Source of the DNA: Paragorgia papillata
Lineage: Eukaryota > Cnidaria > Anthozoa > Scleralcyonacea > Coralliidae
Assembly: GCA_035771165.1 (NCBI GenBank)
Contig: JAWNZC010000419.1
Span: forward strand, 3,565,001 to 3,629,000
Direction of reading: 5' to 3'
Length of the DNA stretch: 64,000 nt
Within the stretch, counting starts at the first letter, position 1, and each line of letters begins with the position of its first letter. The notes under the pieces are model-generated. The model was not told where the DNA came from and did not search any database. It saw only the letters and a program-made list of their open reading frames with translations. Shown here in pieces: positions 36,140 to 50,700 of this stretch. The position numbers and the translations under genes were made by a program.

Positions 36140-39100
36140 ACAATCTTGGACAATAATAGTTGTAACAGTCAACCCCTCCCCCCGATTCAATGTTGTTATA
36201 TGAAACTCCATTCCAACGTTGTTTCATTTCGGTCAACATTGAGTCGGGGGGAGGGGGTGTTACAACATTATTGTCCGAGATTGTCCTTGACTGATTTTTC
36301 TTAATATTGTATAAAATACAGCTAAAATATGATTTCAATTTGTAAATTAAAGTCGATAAACAAATTGTAAAATTTGAGACTGTTTCGTGCAATTAGTAGA
36401 GAGATATTTGCATTTAAAAATGTATAGATTGCGCTCTACTACGAGGCCCTTTCTTTGTTACTCAATAATATCTACGTCACTAGAACAGTATTGCGAGAGA
36501 AAGGGCATTCTGTCGATGGAAAAAAATGTAGGTTTTGATACTTGGATAACTGTTGAAAGAGAGACGTATTTATAATATTACTATTGTTTAGATATGACGC
36601 TCATATTTCAGCCGTTGGTTGATATCTGAGTCCGCTTTAACTGAATCTATATCTGACATTATTACGATTAGGGAAAAACAAGCACGGTGTATTTCATTTC
36701 ATAATAGAACATTTTATTTAAGTTTAAAAATTATTTCCCCAGCTAATACCATCAATGAATTGTTAATGGAGCATAATTATTTTTTTATTAAGATTAATAA
36801 ATTCAAAACTACAGAAGACCCGCTACCTTGTCGTTGGAAATTTGAGAAATTAACATATTGCGGCACGCGTTTTAGACGAAGCGAAATCTGGATCATTCAA
36901 TAAATAAATGTAAAGGTTAAGCCTCTTTTATAGAATGCTTGTAAAGCCACATTTATTCATATGCAGTTGGTTTAATTTCCCCTGCGCAATTATTACCGCC
37001 TTATGCAACGGTCTACCACGGTCTACCACGGTCTACCACTACAATATAACAAAATTAATATACATGTAATTCCCTTTGAAACCCATGGTAGACCGTGGTA
37101 GACCGTGGTAGACCGTTGGATAAGGCGGCATAATTGCGCAGGGGAAATTAAACCAACTGCATATGAATAAATGTGGCTTTACAAGCATTCTATAAAAGAG
37201 GCTTAAGCTTTACATTTATTTATTGAATGATTTCAACCTCTTCGAGATTTCGCTTCGTCTAAGACGCGTGCCGCAATATGTTAATTTCTCAAATTTCCAA
37301 CGACAAGGTAGCGGGTCTTCTGTAGTTTTTTAAGCTATTAATCTTAATGTAAAAATAATTATGCTCCCATTGACAATTCATTGATAGTATTAGCTGGGGA
37401 AATAATTTGTAAACTTAAATAAAATGTTCTATTATGAAATGAAATACACCGTGCTTGTTTTTCCCCAATCATCATAATGTCAGATATAGATTCAGTTAAA
37501 GCGGGCTCAGATATCAATCACCCAACGGCTGAAATATGAGCGTCATATCTAAACAATAGTAATATTATAAATACATCTCTATTTCAACAGTTATCCAAGT
37601 ATCGAAACCTACATTTTTTCCACGGACAGAATGCACTTTCTCTCGTAATACTGTTCTAGTGACGGAGATGTTATTGAGTAACGAAGAAAGGGCCTCGTAG
37701 TAGAGCGCAATCTATACATTTTTAAACGCAAATATATCTCTACTAATTGCACGAAACAGTCTCAAATTTCACAATTTGTTTATTGACTTTAACTTAGAAA
37801 TTGAAATCATATTTTAGCTGTATTTTATACAATATTAAGAAAAATCAGTCCAGGACAATCTTGGACAATAATAGTTGTAACAGTCAACCCCTCCCCCCGA
37901 TTCAATGTTGTTATATGAAACTCCATTCCAACGTTGTTTCATTTCGGTCAACATTGAGTCGGGGGGAGGGGGTGTTACAACATTATTGTCCGAGATTGTC
38001 CTTGACTGATTTTTCTTAATATTGTATAAAATACAGCTAAAATATGATTTCAATTTGTAAATTAAAGTCGATAAACAAATTGTAAAATTTGAGACTGTTT
38101 CGTGCAATTAGTAGAGAGATATTTGCATTTAAAAATGTATAGATTGCGCTCTACTACGAGGCCCTTTCTTTGTTACTCAATAATATCTACGTCACTAGAA
38201 CAGTATTGCGAGAGAAAGGGCATTCTGTCGATGGAAAAAAATGTAGGTTTTGATACTTGGATAACTGTTGAAAGAGAGACGTATTTATAATATTACTATT
38301 GTTTAGATATGACGCTCATATTTCAGCCGTTGGTTGATATCTGAGTCCGCTTTAACTGAATCTATATCTGACATTATTACGATTAGGGAAAAACAAGCAC
38401 GGTGTATTTCATTTCATAATAGAACATTTTATTTAAGTTTAAAAATTATTTCCCCAGCTAATACCATCAATGAATTGTTAATGGAGCATAATTATTTTTT
38501 TATTAAGATTAATAAATTCAAAACTACAGAAGACCCGCTACCTTGTCGTTGGAAATTTGAGAAATTAACATATTGCGGCACGCGTTTTAGACGAAGCGAA
38601 ATCTGGATCATTCAATAAATAAATGTAAAGGTTAAGCCTCTTTTATAGAATGCTTGTAAAGCCACATTTATTCATATGCAGTTGGTTTAATTTCCCCTGC
38701 GCAATTATTACCGCCTTATGCAACGGTCTACCACGGTCTACCACGGTCTACCACTACAATATAAACAAAATTAATATACATGTAATTCCCTTTGAAACCC
38801 ATGGTAGACCGTGGTAGACCGTGGTAGACCGTTGGATAAGGCGGCATAATTGCGCAGGGGAAATTAAACCAACTGCATATGAATAAATGTGGCTTTACAA
38901 GCATTCTATAAAAGAGGCTTAAGCTTTACATTTATTTATTGAATGATTTCAACCTCTTCGAGATTTCGCTTCGTCTAAGACGCGTGCCGCAATATGTTAA
39001 TTTCTCAAATTTCCAACGACAAGGTAGCGGGTCTTCTGTAGTTTTTTAAGCTATTAATCTTAATGTAAAAATAATTATGCTCCCATTGACAATTCATTGA

Positions 39101-42100
39101 TAGTATTAGCTGGGGAAATAATTTGTAAACTTAAATAAAATGTTCTATTATGAAATGAAATACACCGTGCTTGTTTTTCCCCAATCATCATAATGTCAGA
39201 TATAGATTCAGTTAAAGCGGGCTCAGATATCAATCACCCAACGGCTGAAATATGAGCGTCATATCTAAACAATAGTAATATTATAAATACATCTCTATTT
39301 CAACAGTTATCCAAGTATCGAAACCTACATTTTTTCCACGGACAGAATGCACTTTCTCTCGTAATACTGTTCTAGTGACGGAGATGTTATTGAGTAACGA
39401 AGAAAGGGCCTCGTAGTAGAGCGCAATCTATACATTTTTAAACGCAAATATATCTCTACTAATTGCACGAAACAGTCTCAAATTTCACAATTTGTTTATT
39501 GACTTTAACTTAGAAATTGAAATCATATTTTAGCTGTATTTTATACAATATTAAGAAAAATCAGTCCAGGACAATCTTGGACAATAATAGTTGTAACAGT
39601 CAACCCCTCCCCCCGATTCAATGTTGTTATATGAAACTCCATTCCAACGTTGTTTCATTTCGGTCAACATTGAGTCGGGGGGAGGGGGTGTTACAACATT
39701 ATTGTCCGAGATTGTCCTTGACTGATTTTTCTTAATATTGTATAAAATACAGCTAAAATATGATTTCAATTTGTAAATTAAAGTCGATAAACAAATTGTA
39801 AAATTTGAGACTGTTTCGTGCAATTAGTAGAGAGATATTTGCATTTAAAAATGTATAGATTGCGCTCTACTACGAGGCCCTTTCTTTGTTACTCAATAAT
39901 ATCTACGTCACTAGAACAGTATTGCGAGAGAAAGGGCATTCTGTCGATGGAAAAAAATGTAGGTTTTGATACTTGGATAACTGTTGAAAGAGAGACGTAT
40001 TTATAATATTACTATTGTTTAGATATGACGCTCATATTTCAGCCGTTGGTTGATATCTGAGTCCGCTTTAAACTGAATCTATATCTGACATTATTACGAT
40101 TAGGGAAAAACAAGCACGGTGTATTTCATTTCATAATAGAACATTTTATTTAAGTTTAAAAATTATTTCCCCAGCTAATACCATCAATGAATTGTTAATG
40201 GAGCATAATTATTTTTTTATTAAGATTAATAAATTCAAAACTACAGAAGACCCGCTACCTTGTCGTTGGAAATTTGAGAAATTAACATATTGCGGCACGC
40301 GTTTTAGACGAAGCGAAATCTGGATCATTCAATAAATAAATGTAAAGGTTAAGCCTCTTTTATAGAATGCTTGTAAAGCCACATTTATTCATATGCAGTT
40401 GGTTTAATTTCCCCTGCGCAATTATTACCGCCTTATGCAACGGTCTACCACGGTCTACCACGGTCTACCACTACAATATAACAAAATTAATATACATGTA
40501 ATTCCCTTTGAAACCCATGGTAGACCGTGGTAGACCGTGGTAGACCGTTGGATAAGGCGGCATAATTGCGCAGGGGAAATTAAACCAACTGCATATGAAT
40601 AAATGTGGCTTTACAAGCATTCTATAAAAGAGGCTTAAGCTTTACATTTATTTATTGAATGATTTCAACCTCTTCGAGATTTCGCTTCGTCTAAGACGCG
40701 TGCCGCAATATGTTAATTTCTCAAATTTCCAACGACAAGGTAGCGGGTCTTCTGTAGTTTTTTAAGCTATTAATCTTAATGTAAAAATAATTATGCTCCC
40801 ATTGACAATTCATTGATAGTATTAGCTGGGGAAATAATTTGTAAACTTAAATAAAATGTTCTATTATGAAATGAAATACACCGTGCTTGTTTTTCCCCAA
40901 TCATCATAATGTCAGATATAGATTCAGTTAAAGCGGGCTCAGATATCAATCACCCAACGGCTGAAATATGAGCGTCATATCTAAACAATAGTAATATTAT
41001 AAATACATCTCTATTTCAACAGTTATCCAAGTATCGAAACCTACATTTTTTCCACGGACAGAATGCACTTTCTCTCGTAATACTGTTCTAGTGACGGAGA
41101 TGTTATTGAGTAACGAAGAAAGGGCCTCGTAGTAGAGCGCAATCTATACATTTTTAAACGCAAATATATCTCTACTAATTGCACGAAACAGTCTCAAATT
41201 TCACAATTTGTTTATTGACTTTAACTTAGAAATTGAAATCATATTTTAGCTGTATTTTATACAATATTAAGAAAAATCAGTCCAGGACAATCTTGGACAA
41301 TAATAGTTGTAACAGTCAACCCCTCCCCCCGATTCAATGTTGTTATATGAAACTCCATTCCAACGTTGTTTCATTTCGGTCAACATTGAGTCGGGGGGAG
41401 GGGGTGTTACAACATTATTGTCCGAGATTGTCCTTGACTGATTTTTCTTAATATTGTATAAAATACAGCTAAAATATGATTTCAATTTGTAAATTAAAGT
41501 CGATAAACAAATTGTAAAATTTGAGACTGTTTCGTGCAATTAGTAGAGAGATATTTGCATTTAAAAATGTATAGATTGCGCTCTACTACGAGGCCCTTTC
41601 TTTGTTACTCAATAATATCTACGTCACTAGAACAGTATTGCGAGAGAAAGGGCATTCTGTCGATGGAAAAAAATGTAGGTTTTGATACTTGGATAACTGT
41701 TGAAAGAGAGACGTATTTATAATATTACTATTGTTTAGATATGACGCTCATATTTCAGCCGTTGGTTGATATCTGAGTCCGCTTTAACTGAATCTATATC
41801 TGACATTATTACGATTAGGGAAAAACAAGCACGGTGTATTTCATTTCATAATAGAACATTTTATTTAAGTTTAAAAATTATTTCCCCAGCTAATACCATC
41901 AATGAATTGTTAATGGAGCATAATTATTTTTTTATTAAGATTAATAAATTCAAAACTACAGAAGACCCGCTACCTTGTCGTTGGAAATTTGAGAAATTAA
42001 CATATTGCGGCACGCGTTTTAGACGAAGCGAAATCTGGATCATTCAATAAATAAATGTAAAGGTTAAGCCTCTTTTATAGAATGCTTGTAAAGCCACATT

Positions 42101-44716
42101 TATTCATATGCAGTTGGTTTAATTTCCCCTGCGCAATTATTACCGCCTTATGCAACGGTCTACCACGGTCTACCACGGTCTACCACTACAATATAACAAA
42201 ATTAATATACATGTAATTCCCTTTGAAACCCATGGTAGACCGTGGTAGACCGTGGTAGACCGTTGGATAAGGCGGCATAATTGCGCAGGGGAAATTAAAC
42301 CAACTGCATATGAATAAATGTGGCTTTACAAGCATTCTATAAAAGAGGCTTAAGCTTTACATTTATTTATTGAATGATTTCAACCTCTTCGAGATTTCGC
42401 TTCGTCTAAGACGCGTGCCGCAATATGTTAATTTCTCAAATTTCCAACGACAAGGTAGCGGGTCTTCTGTAGTTTTTTAAGCTATTAATCTTAATGTAAA
42501 AATAATTATGCTCCCATTGACAATTCATTGATAGTATTAGCTGGGGAAATAATTTGTAAACTTAAATAAAATGTTCTATTATGAAATGAAATACACCGTG
42601 CTTGTTTTTCCCCAATCATCATAATGTCAGATATAGATTCAGTTAAAGCGGGCTCAGATATCAATCACCCAACGGCTGAAATATGAGCGTCATATCTAAA
42701 CAATAGTAATATTATAAATACATCTCTATTTCAACAGTTATCCAAGTATCGAAACCTACATTTTTTCCACGGACAGAATGCACTTTCTCTCGTAATACTG
42801 TTCTAGTGACGGAGATGTTATTGAGTAACGAAGAAAGGGCCTCGTAGTAGAGCGCAATCTATACATTTTTAAACGCAAATATATCTCTACTAATTGCACG
42901 AAACAGTCTCAAATTTCACAATTTGTTTATTGACTTTAACTTAGAAATTGAAATCATATTTTAGCTGTATTTTATACAATATTAAGAAAAATCAGTCCAG
43001 GACAATCTTGGACAATAATAGTTGTAACAGTCAACCCCTCCCCCCGATTCAATGTTGTTATATGAAACTCCATTCCAACGTTGTTTCATTTCGGTCAACA
43101 TTGAGTCGGGGGGAGGGGGTGTTACAACATTATTGTCCGAGATTGTCCTTGACTGATTTTTCTTAATATTGTATAAAATACAGCTAAAATATGATTTCAA
43201 TTTGTAAATTAAAGTCGATAAACAAATTGTAAAATTTGAGACTGTTTCGTGCAATTAGTAGAGAGATATTTGCATTTAAAAATGTATAGATTGCGCTCTA
43301 CTACGAGGCCCTTTCTTTGTTACTCAATAATATCTACGTCACTAGAACAGTATTGCGAGAGAAAGGGCATTCTGTCGATGGAAAAAAATGTAGGTTTTGA
43401 TACTTGGATAACTGTTGAAAGAGAGACGTATTTATAATATTACTATTGTTTAGATATGACGCTCATATTTCAGCCGTTGGTTGATATCTGAGTCCGCTTT
43501 AACTGAATCTATATCTGACATTATTACGATTAGGGAAAAACAAGCACGGTGTATTTCATTTCATAATAGAACATTTTATTTAAGTTTAAAAATTATTTCC
43601 CCAGCTAATACCATCAATGAATTGTTAATGGAGCATAATTATTTTTTTATTAAGATTAATAAATTCAAAACTACAGAAGACCCGCTACCTTGTCGTTGGA
43701 AATTTGAGAAATTAACATATTGCGGCACGCGTTTTAGACGAAGCGAAATCTGGATCATTCAATAAATAAATGTAAAGGTTAAGCCTCTTTTATAGAATGC
43801 TTGTAAAGCCACATTTATTCATATGCAGTTGGTTTAATTTCCCCTGCGCAATTATTACCGCCTTATGCAACGGTCTACCACGGTCTACCACGGTCTACCA
43901 CTACAATATAACAAAATTAATATACATGTAATTCCCTTTGAAACCCATGGTAGACCGTGGTAGACCGTGGTAGACCGTTGGATAAGGCGGCATAATTGCG
44001 CAGGGGAAATTAAACCAACTGCATATGAATAAATGTGGCTTTACAAGCATTCTATAAAAGAGGCTTAAGCTTTACATTTATTTATTGAATGATTTCAACC
44101 TCTTCGAGATTTCGCTTCGTCTAAGACGCGTGCCGCAATATGTTAATTTCTCAAATTTCCAACGACAAGGTAGCGGGTCTTCTGTAGTTTTTTAAGCTAT
44201 TAATCTTAATGTAAAAATAATTATGCTCCCATTGACAATTCATTGATAGTATTAGCTGGGGAAATAATTTGTAAACTTAAATAAAATGTTCTATTATGAA
44301 ATGAAATACACCGTGCTTGTTTTTCCCCAATCATCATAATGTCAGATATAGATTCAGTTAAAGCGGGCTCAGATATCAATCACCCAACGGCTGAAATATG
44401 AGCGTCATATCTAAACAATAGTAATATTATAAATACATCTCTATTTCAACAGTTATCCAAGTATCGAAACCTACATTTTTTCCACGGACAGAATGCACTT
44501 TCTCTCGTAATACTGTTCTAGTGACGGAGATGTTATTGAGTAACGAAGAAAGGGCCTCGTAGTAGAGCGCAATCTATACATTTTTAAACGCAAATATATC
44601 TCTACTAATTGCACGAAACAGTCTCAAATTTCACAATTTGTTTATTGACTTTAACTTAGAAATTGAAATCATATTTTAGCTGTATTTTATACAATATTAA
44701 GAAAAATCAGTCCAGG

Positions 44717-44718
44717 AT
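44717..44718. other. Breakpoint of the 141-bp hairpin-tip deletion (unit 7)
   Basis: TCCAGGA is joined directly to TGTCCTTGACTG. The rest of the unit matches its neighbours. Confidence 0.95.
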
Positions 44719-47700
44719 GTCCTTGACTGATTTTTCTTAATATTGTATAAAATACAGCTAAAATATGATTTCAATTTGTAAATTAAAGTCGATAAACAAA
44801 TTGTAAAATTTGAGACTGTTTCGTGCAATTAGTAGAGAGATATTTGCATTTAAAAATGTATAGATTGCGCTCTACTACGAGGCCCTTTCTTTGTTACTCA
44901 ATAATATCTACGTCACTAGAACAGTATTGCGAGAGAAAGGGCATTCTGTCGATGGAAAAAAATGTAGGTTTTGATACTTGGATAACTGTTGAAAGAGAGA
45001 CGTATTTATAATATTACTATTGTTTAGATATGACGCTCATATTTCAGCCGTTGGTTGATATCTGAGTCCGCTTTAACTGAATCTATATCTGACATTATTA
45101 CGATTAGGGAAAAACAAGCACGGTGTATTTCATTTCATAATAGAACATTTTATTTAAGTTTAAAAATTATTTCCCCAGCTAATACCATCAATGAATTGTT
45201 AATGGAGCATAATTATTTTTTTATTAAGATTAATAAATTCAAAACTACAGAAGACCCGCTACCTTGTCGTTGGAAATTTGAGAAATTAACATATTGCGGC
45301 ACGCGTTTTAGACGAAGCGAAATCTGGATCATTCAATAAATAAATGTAAAGGTTAAGCCTCTTTTATAGAATGCTTGTAAAGCCACATTTATTCATATGC
45401 AGTTGGTTTAATTTCCCCTGCGCAATTATTACCGCCTTATGCAACGGTCTACCACGGTCTACCACGGTCTACCACTACAATATAACAAAATTAATATACA
45501 TGTAATTCCCTTTGAAACCCATGGTAGACCGTGGTAGACCGTGGTAGACCGTTGGATAAGGCGGCATAATTGCGCAGGGGAAATTAAACCAACTGCATAT
45601 GAATAAATGTGGCTTTACAAGCATTCTATAAAAGAGGCTTAAGCTTTACATTTATTTATTGAATGATTTCAACCTCTTCGAGATTTCGCTTCGTCTAAGA
45701 CGCGTGCCGCAATATGTTAATTTCTCAAATTTCCAACGACAAGGTAGCGGGTCTTCTGTAGTTTTTTAAGCTATTAATCTTAATGTAAAAATAATTATGC
45801 TCCCATTGACAATTCATTGATAGTATTAGCTGGGGAAATAATTTGTAAACTTAAATAAAATGTTCTATTATGAAATGAAATACACCGTGCTTGTTTTTCC
45901 CCAATCATCATAATGTCAGATATAGATTCAGTTAAAGCGGGCTCAGATATCAATCACCCAACGGCTGAAATATGAGCGTCATATCTAAACAATAGTAATA
46001 TTATAAATACATCTCTATTTCAACAGTTATCCAAGTATCGAAACCTACATTTTTTCCACGGACAGAATGCACTTTCTCTCGTAATACTGTTCTAGTGACG
46101 GAGATGTTATTGAGTAACGAAGAAAGGGCCTCGTAGTAGAGCGCAATCTATACATTTTTAAACGCAAATATATCTCTACTAATTGCACGAAACAGTCTCA
46201 AATTTCACAATTTGTTTATTGACTTTAACTTAGAAATTGAAATCATATTTTAGCTGTATTTTATACAATATTAAGAAAAATCAGTCCAGGACAATCTTGG
46301 ACAATAATAGTTGTAACAGTCAACCCCTCCCCCCGATTCAATGTTGTTATATGAAACTCCATTCCAACGTTGTTTCATTTCGGTCAACATTGAGTCGGGG
46401 GGAGGGGGTGTTACAACATTATTGTCCGAGATTGTCCTTGACTGATTTTTCTTAATATTGTATAAAATACAGCTAAAATATGATTTCAATTTGTAAATTA
46501 AAGTCGATAAACAAATTGTAAAATTTGAGACTGTTTCGTGCAATTAGTAGAGAGATATTTGCATTTAAAAATGTATAGATTGCGCTCTACTACGAGGCCC
46601 TTTCTTTGTTACTCAATAATATCTACGTCACTAGAACAGTATTGCGAGAGAAAGGGCATTCTGTCGATGGAAAAAAATGTAGGTTTTGATACTTGGATAA
46701 CTGTTGAAAGAGAGACGTATTTATAATATTACTATTGTTTAGATATGACGCTCATATTTCAGCCGTTGGTTGATATCTGAGTCCGCTTTAACTGAATCTA
46801 TATCTGACATTATTACGATTAGGGAAAAACAAGCACGGTGTATTTCATTTCATAATAGAACATTTTATTTAAGTTTAAAAATTATTTCCCCAGCTAATAC
46901 CATCAATGAATTGTTAATGGAGCATAATTATTTTTTTATTAAGATTAATAAATTCAAAACTACAGAAGACCCGCTACCTTGTCGTTGGAAATTTGAGAAA
47001 TTAACATATTGCGGCACGCGTTTTAGACGAAGCGAAATCTGGATCATTCAATAAATAAATGTAAAGGTTAAGCCTCTTTTATAGAATGCTTGTAAAGCCA
47101 CATTTATTCATATGCAGTTGGTTTAATTTCCCCTGCGCAATTATTACCGCCTTATGCAACGGTCTACCACGGTCTACCACGGTCTACCACTACAATATAA
47201 CAAAATTAATATACATGTAATTCCCTTTGAAACCCATGGTAGACCGTGGTAGACCGTGGTAGAACCGTTGGATAAGGCGGCATAATTGCGCAGGGGAAAT
47301 TAAACCAACTGCATATGAATAAATGTGGCTTTACAAGCATTCTATAAAAGAGGCTTAAGCTTTACATTTATTTATTGAATGATTTCAACCTCTTCGAGAT
47401 TTCGCTTCGTCTAAGACGCGTGCCGCAATATGTTAATTTCTCAAATTTCCAACGACAAGGTAGCGGGTCTTCTGTAGTTTTTTAAGCTATTAATCTTAAT
47501 GTAAAAATAATTATGCTCCCATTGACAATTCATTGATAGTATTAGCTGGGGAAATAATTTGTAAACTTAAATAAAATGTTCTATTATGAAATGAAATACA
47601 CCGTGCTTGTTTTTCCCCAATCATCATAATGTCAGATATAGATTCAGTTAAAGCGGGCTCAGATATCAATCACCCAACGGCTGAAATATGAGCGTCATAT

Positions 47701-50700
47701 CTAAACAATAGTAATATTATAAATACATCTCTATTTCAACAGTTATCCAAGTATCGAAACCTACATTTTTTCCACGGACAGAATGCACTTTCTCTCGTAA
47801 TACTGTTCTAGTGACGGAGATGTTATTGAGTAACGAAGAAAGGGCCTCGTAGTAGAGCGCAATCTATACATTTTTAAACGCAAATATATCTCTACTAATT
47901 GCACGAAACAGTCTCAAATTTCACAATTTGTTTATTGACTTTAACTTAGAAATTGAAATCATATTTTAGCTGTATTTTATACAATATTAAGAAAAATCAG
48001 TCCAGGACAATCTTGGACAATAATAGTTGTAACAGTCAACCCCTCCCCCCGATTCAATGTTGTTATATGAAACTCCATTCCAACGTTGTTTCATTTCGGT
48101 CAACATTGAGTCGGGGGGAGGGGGTGTTACAACATTATTGTCCGAGATTGTCCTTGACTGATTTTTCTTAATATTGTATAAAATACAGCTAAAATATGAT
48201 TTCAATTTGTAAATTAAAGTCGATAAACAAATTGTAAAATTTGAGACTGTTTCGTGCAATTAGTAGAGAGATATTTGCATTTAAAAATGTATAGATTGCG
48301 CTCTACTACGAGGCCCTTTCTTTGTTACTCAATAATATCTACGTCACTAGAACAGTATTGCGAGAGAAAGGGCATTCTGTCGATGGAAAAAAATGTAGGT
48401 TTTGATACTTGGATAACTGTTGAAAGAGAGACGTATTTATAATATTACTATTGTTTAGATATGACGCTCATATTTCAGCCGTTGGTTGATATCTGAGTCC
48501 GCTTTAACTGAATCTATATCTGACATTATTACGATTAGGGAAAAACAAGCACGGTGTATTTCATTTCATAATAGAACATTTTATTTAAGTTTAAAAATTA
48601 TTTCCCCAGCTAATACCATCAATGAATTGTTAATGGAGCATAATTATTTTTTTATTAAGATTAATAAATTCAAAACTACAGAAGACCCGCTACCTTGTCG
48701 TTGGAAATTTGAGAAATTAACATATTGCGGCACGCGTTTTAGACGAAGCGAAATCTGGATCATTCAATAAATAAATGTAAAGGTTAAGCCTCTTTTATAG
48801 AATGCTTGTAAAGCCACATTTATTCATATGCAGTTGGTTTAATTTCCCCTGCGCAATTATTACCGCCTTATGCAACGGTCTACCACGGTCTACCACGGTC
48901 TACCACTACAATATAACAAAATTAATATACATGTAATTCCCTTTGAAACCCATGGTAGACCGTGGTAGACCGTGGTAGACCGTTGGATAAGGCGGCATAA
49001 TTGCGCAGGGGAAATTAAACCAACTGCATATGAATAAATGTGGCTTTACAAGCATTCTATAAAAGAGGCTTAAGCTTTACATTTATTTATTGAATGATTT
49101 CAACCTCTTCGAGATTTCGCTTCGTCTAAGACGCGTGCCGCAATATGTTAATTTCTCAAATTTCCAACGACAAGGTAGCGGGTCTTCTGTAGTTTTTTAA
49201 GCTATTAATCTTAATGTAAAAATAATTATGCTCCCATTGACAATTCATTGATAGTATTAGCTGGGGAAATAATTTGTAAACTTAAATAAAATGTTCTATT
49301 ATGAAATGAAATACACCGTGCTTGTTTTTCCCCAATCATCATAATGTCAGATATAGATTCAGTTAAAGCGGGCTCAGATATCAATCACCCAACGGCTGAA
49401 ATATGAGCGTCATATCTAAACAATAGTAATATTATAAATACATCTCTATTTCAACAGTTATCCAAGTATCGAAACCTACATTTTTTCCACGGACAGAATG
49501 CACTTTCTCTCGTAATACTGTTCTAGTGACGGAGATGTTATTGAGTAACGAAGAAAGGGCCTCGTAGTAGAGCGCAATCTATACATTTTTAAACGCAAAT
49601 ATATCTCTACTAATTGCACGAAACAGTCTCAAATTTCACAATTTGTTTATTGACTTTAACTTAGAAATTGAAATCATATTTTAGCTGTATTTTATACAAT
49701 ATTAAGAAAAATCAGTCCAGGACAATCTTGGACAATAATAGTTGTAACAGTCAACCCCTCCCCCCGATTCAATGTTGTTATATGAAACTCCATTCCAACG
49801 TTGTTTCATTTCGGTCAACATTGAGTCGGGGGGAGGGGGGTGTTACAACATTATTGTCCGAGATTGTCCTTGACTGATTTTTCTTAATATTGTATAAAAT
49901 ACAGCTAAAATATGATTTCAATTTGTAAATTAAAGTCGATAAACAAATTGTAAAATTTGAGACTGTTTCGTGCAATTAGTAGAGAGATATTTGCATTTAA
50001 AAATGTATAGATTGCGCTCTACTACGAGGCCCTTTCTTTGTTACTCAATAATATCTACGTCACTAGAACAGTATTGCGAGAGAAAGGGCATTCTGTCGAT
50101 GGAAAAAAATGTAGGTTTTGATACTTGGATAACTGTTGAAAGAGAGACGTATTTATAATATTACTATTGTTTAGATATGACGCTCATATTTCAGCCGTTG
50201 GTTGATATCTGAGTCCGCTTTAACTGAATCTATATCTGACATTATTACGATTAGGGAAAAACAAGCACGGTGTATTTCATTTCATAATAGAACATTTTAT
50301 TTAAGTTTAAAAAATTATTTCCCCAGCTAATACCATCAATGAATTGTTAATGGAGCATAATTATTTTTTTATTAAGATTAATAAATTCAAAACTACAGAA
50401 GACCCGCTACCTTGTCGTTGGAAATTTGAGAAATTAACATATTGCGGCACGCGTTTTAGACGAAGCGAAATCTGGATCATTCAATAAATAAATGTAAAGG
50501 TTAAGCCTCTTTTATAGAATGCTTGTAAAGCCACATTTATTCATATGCAGTTGGTTTAATTTCCCCTGCGCAATTATTACCGCCTTATGCAACGGTCTAC
50601 CACGGTCTACCACGGTCTACCACTACAATATAACAAAATTAATATACATGTAATTCCCTTTGAAACCCATGGTAGACCGTGGTAGACCGTGGTAGACCGT

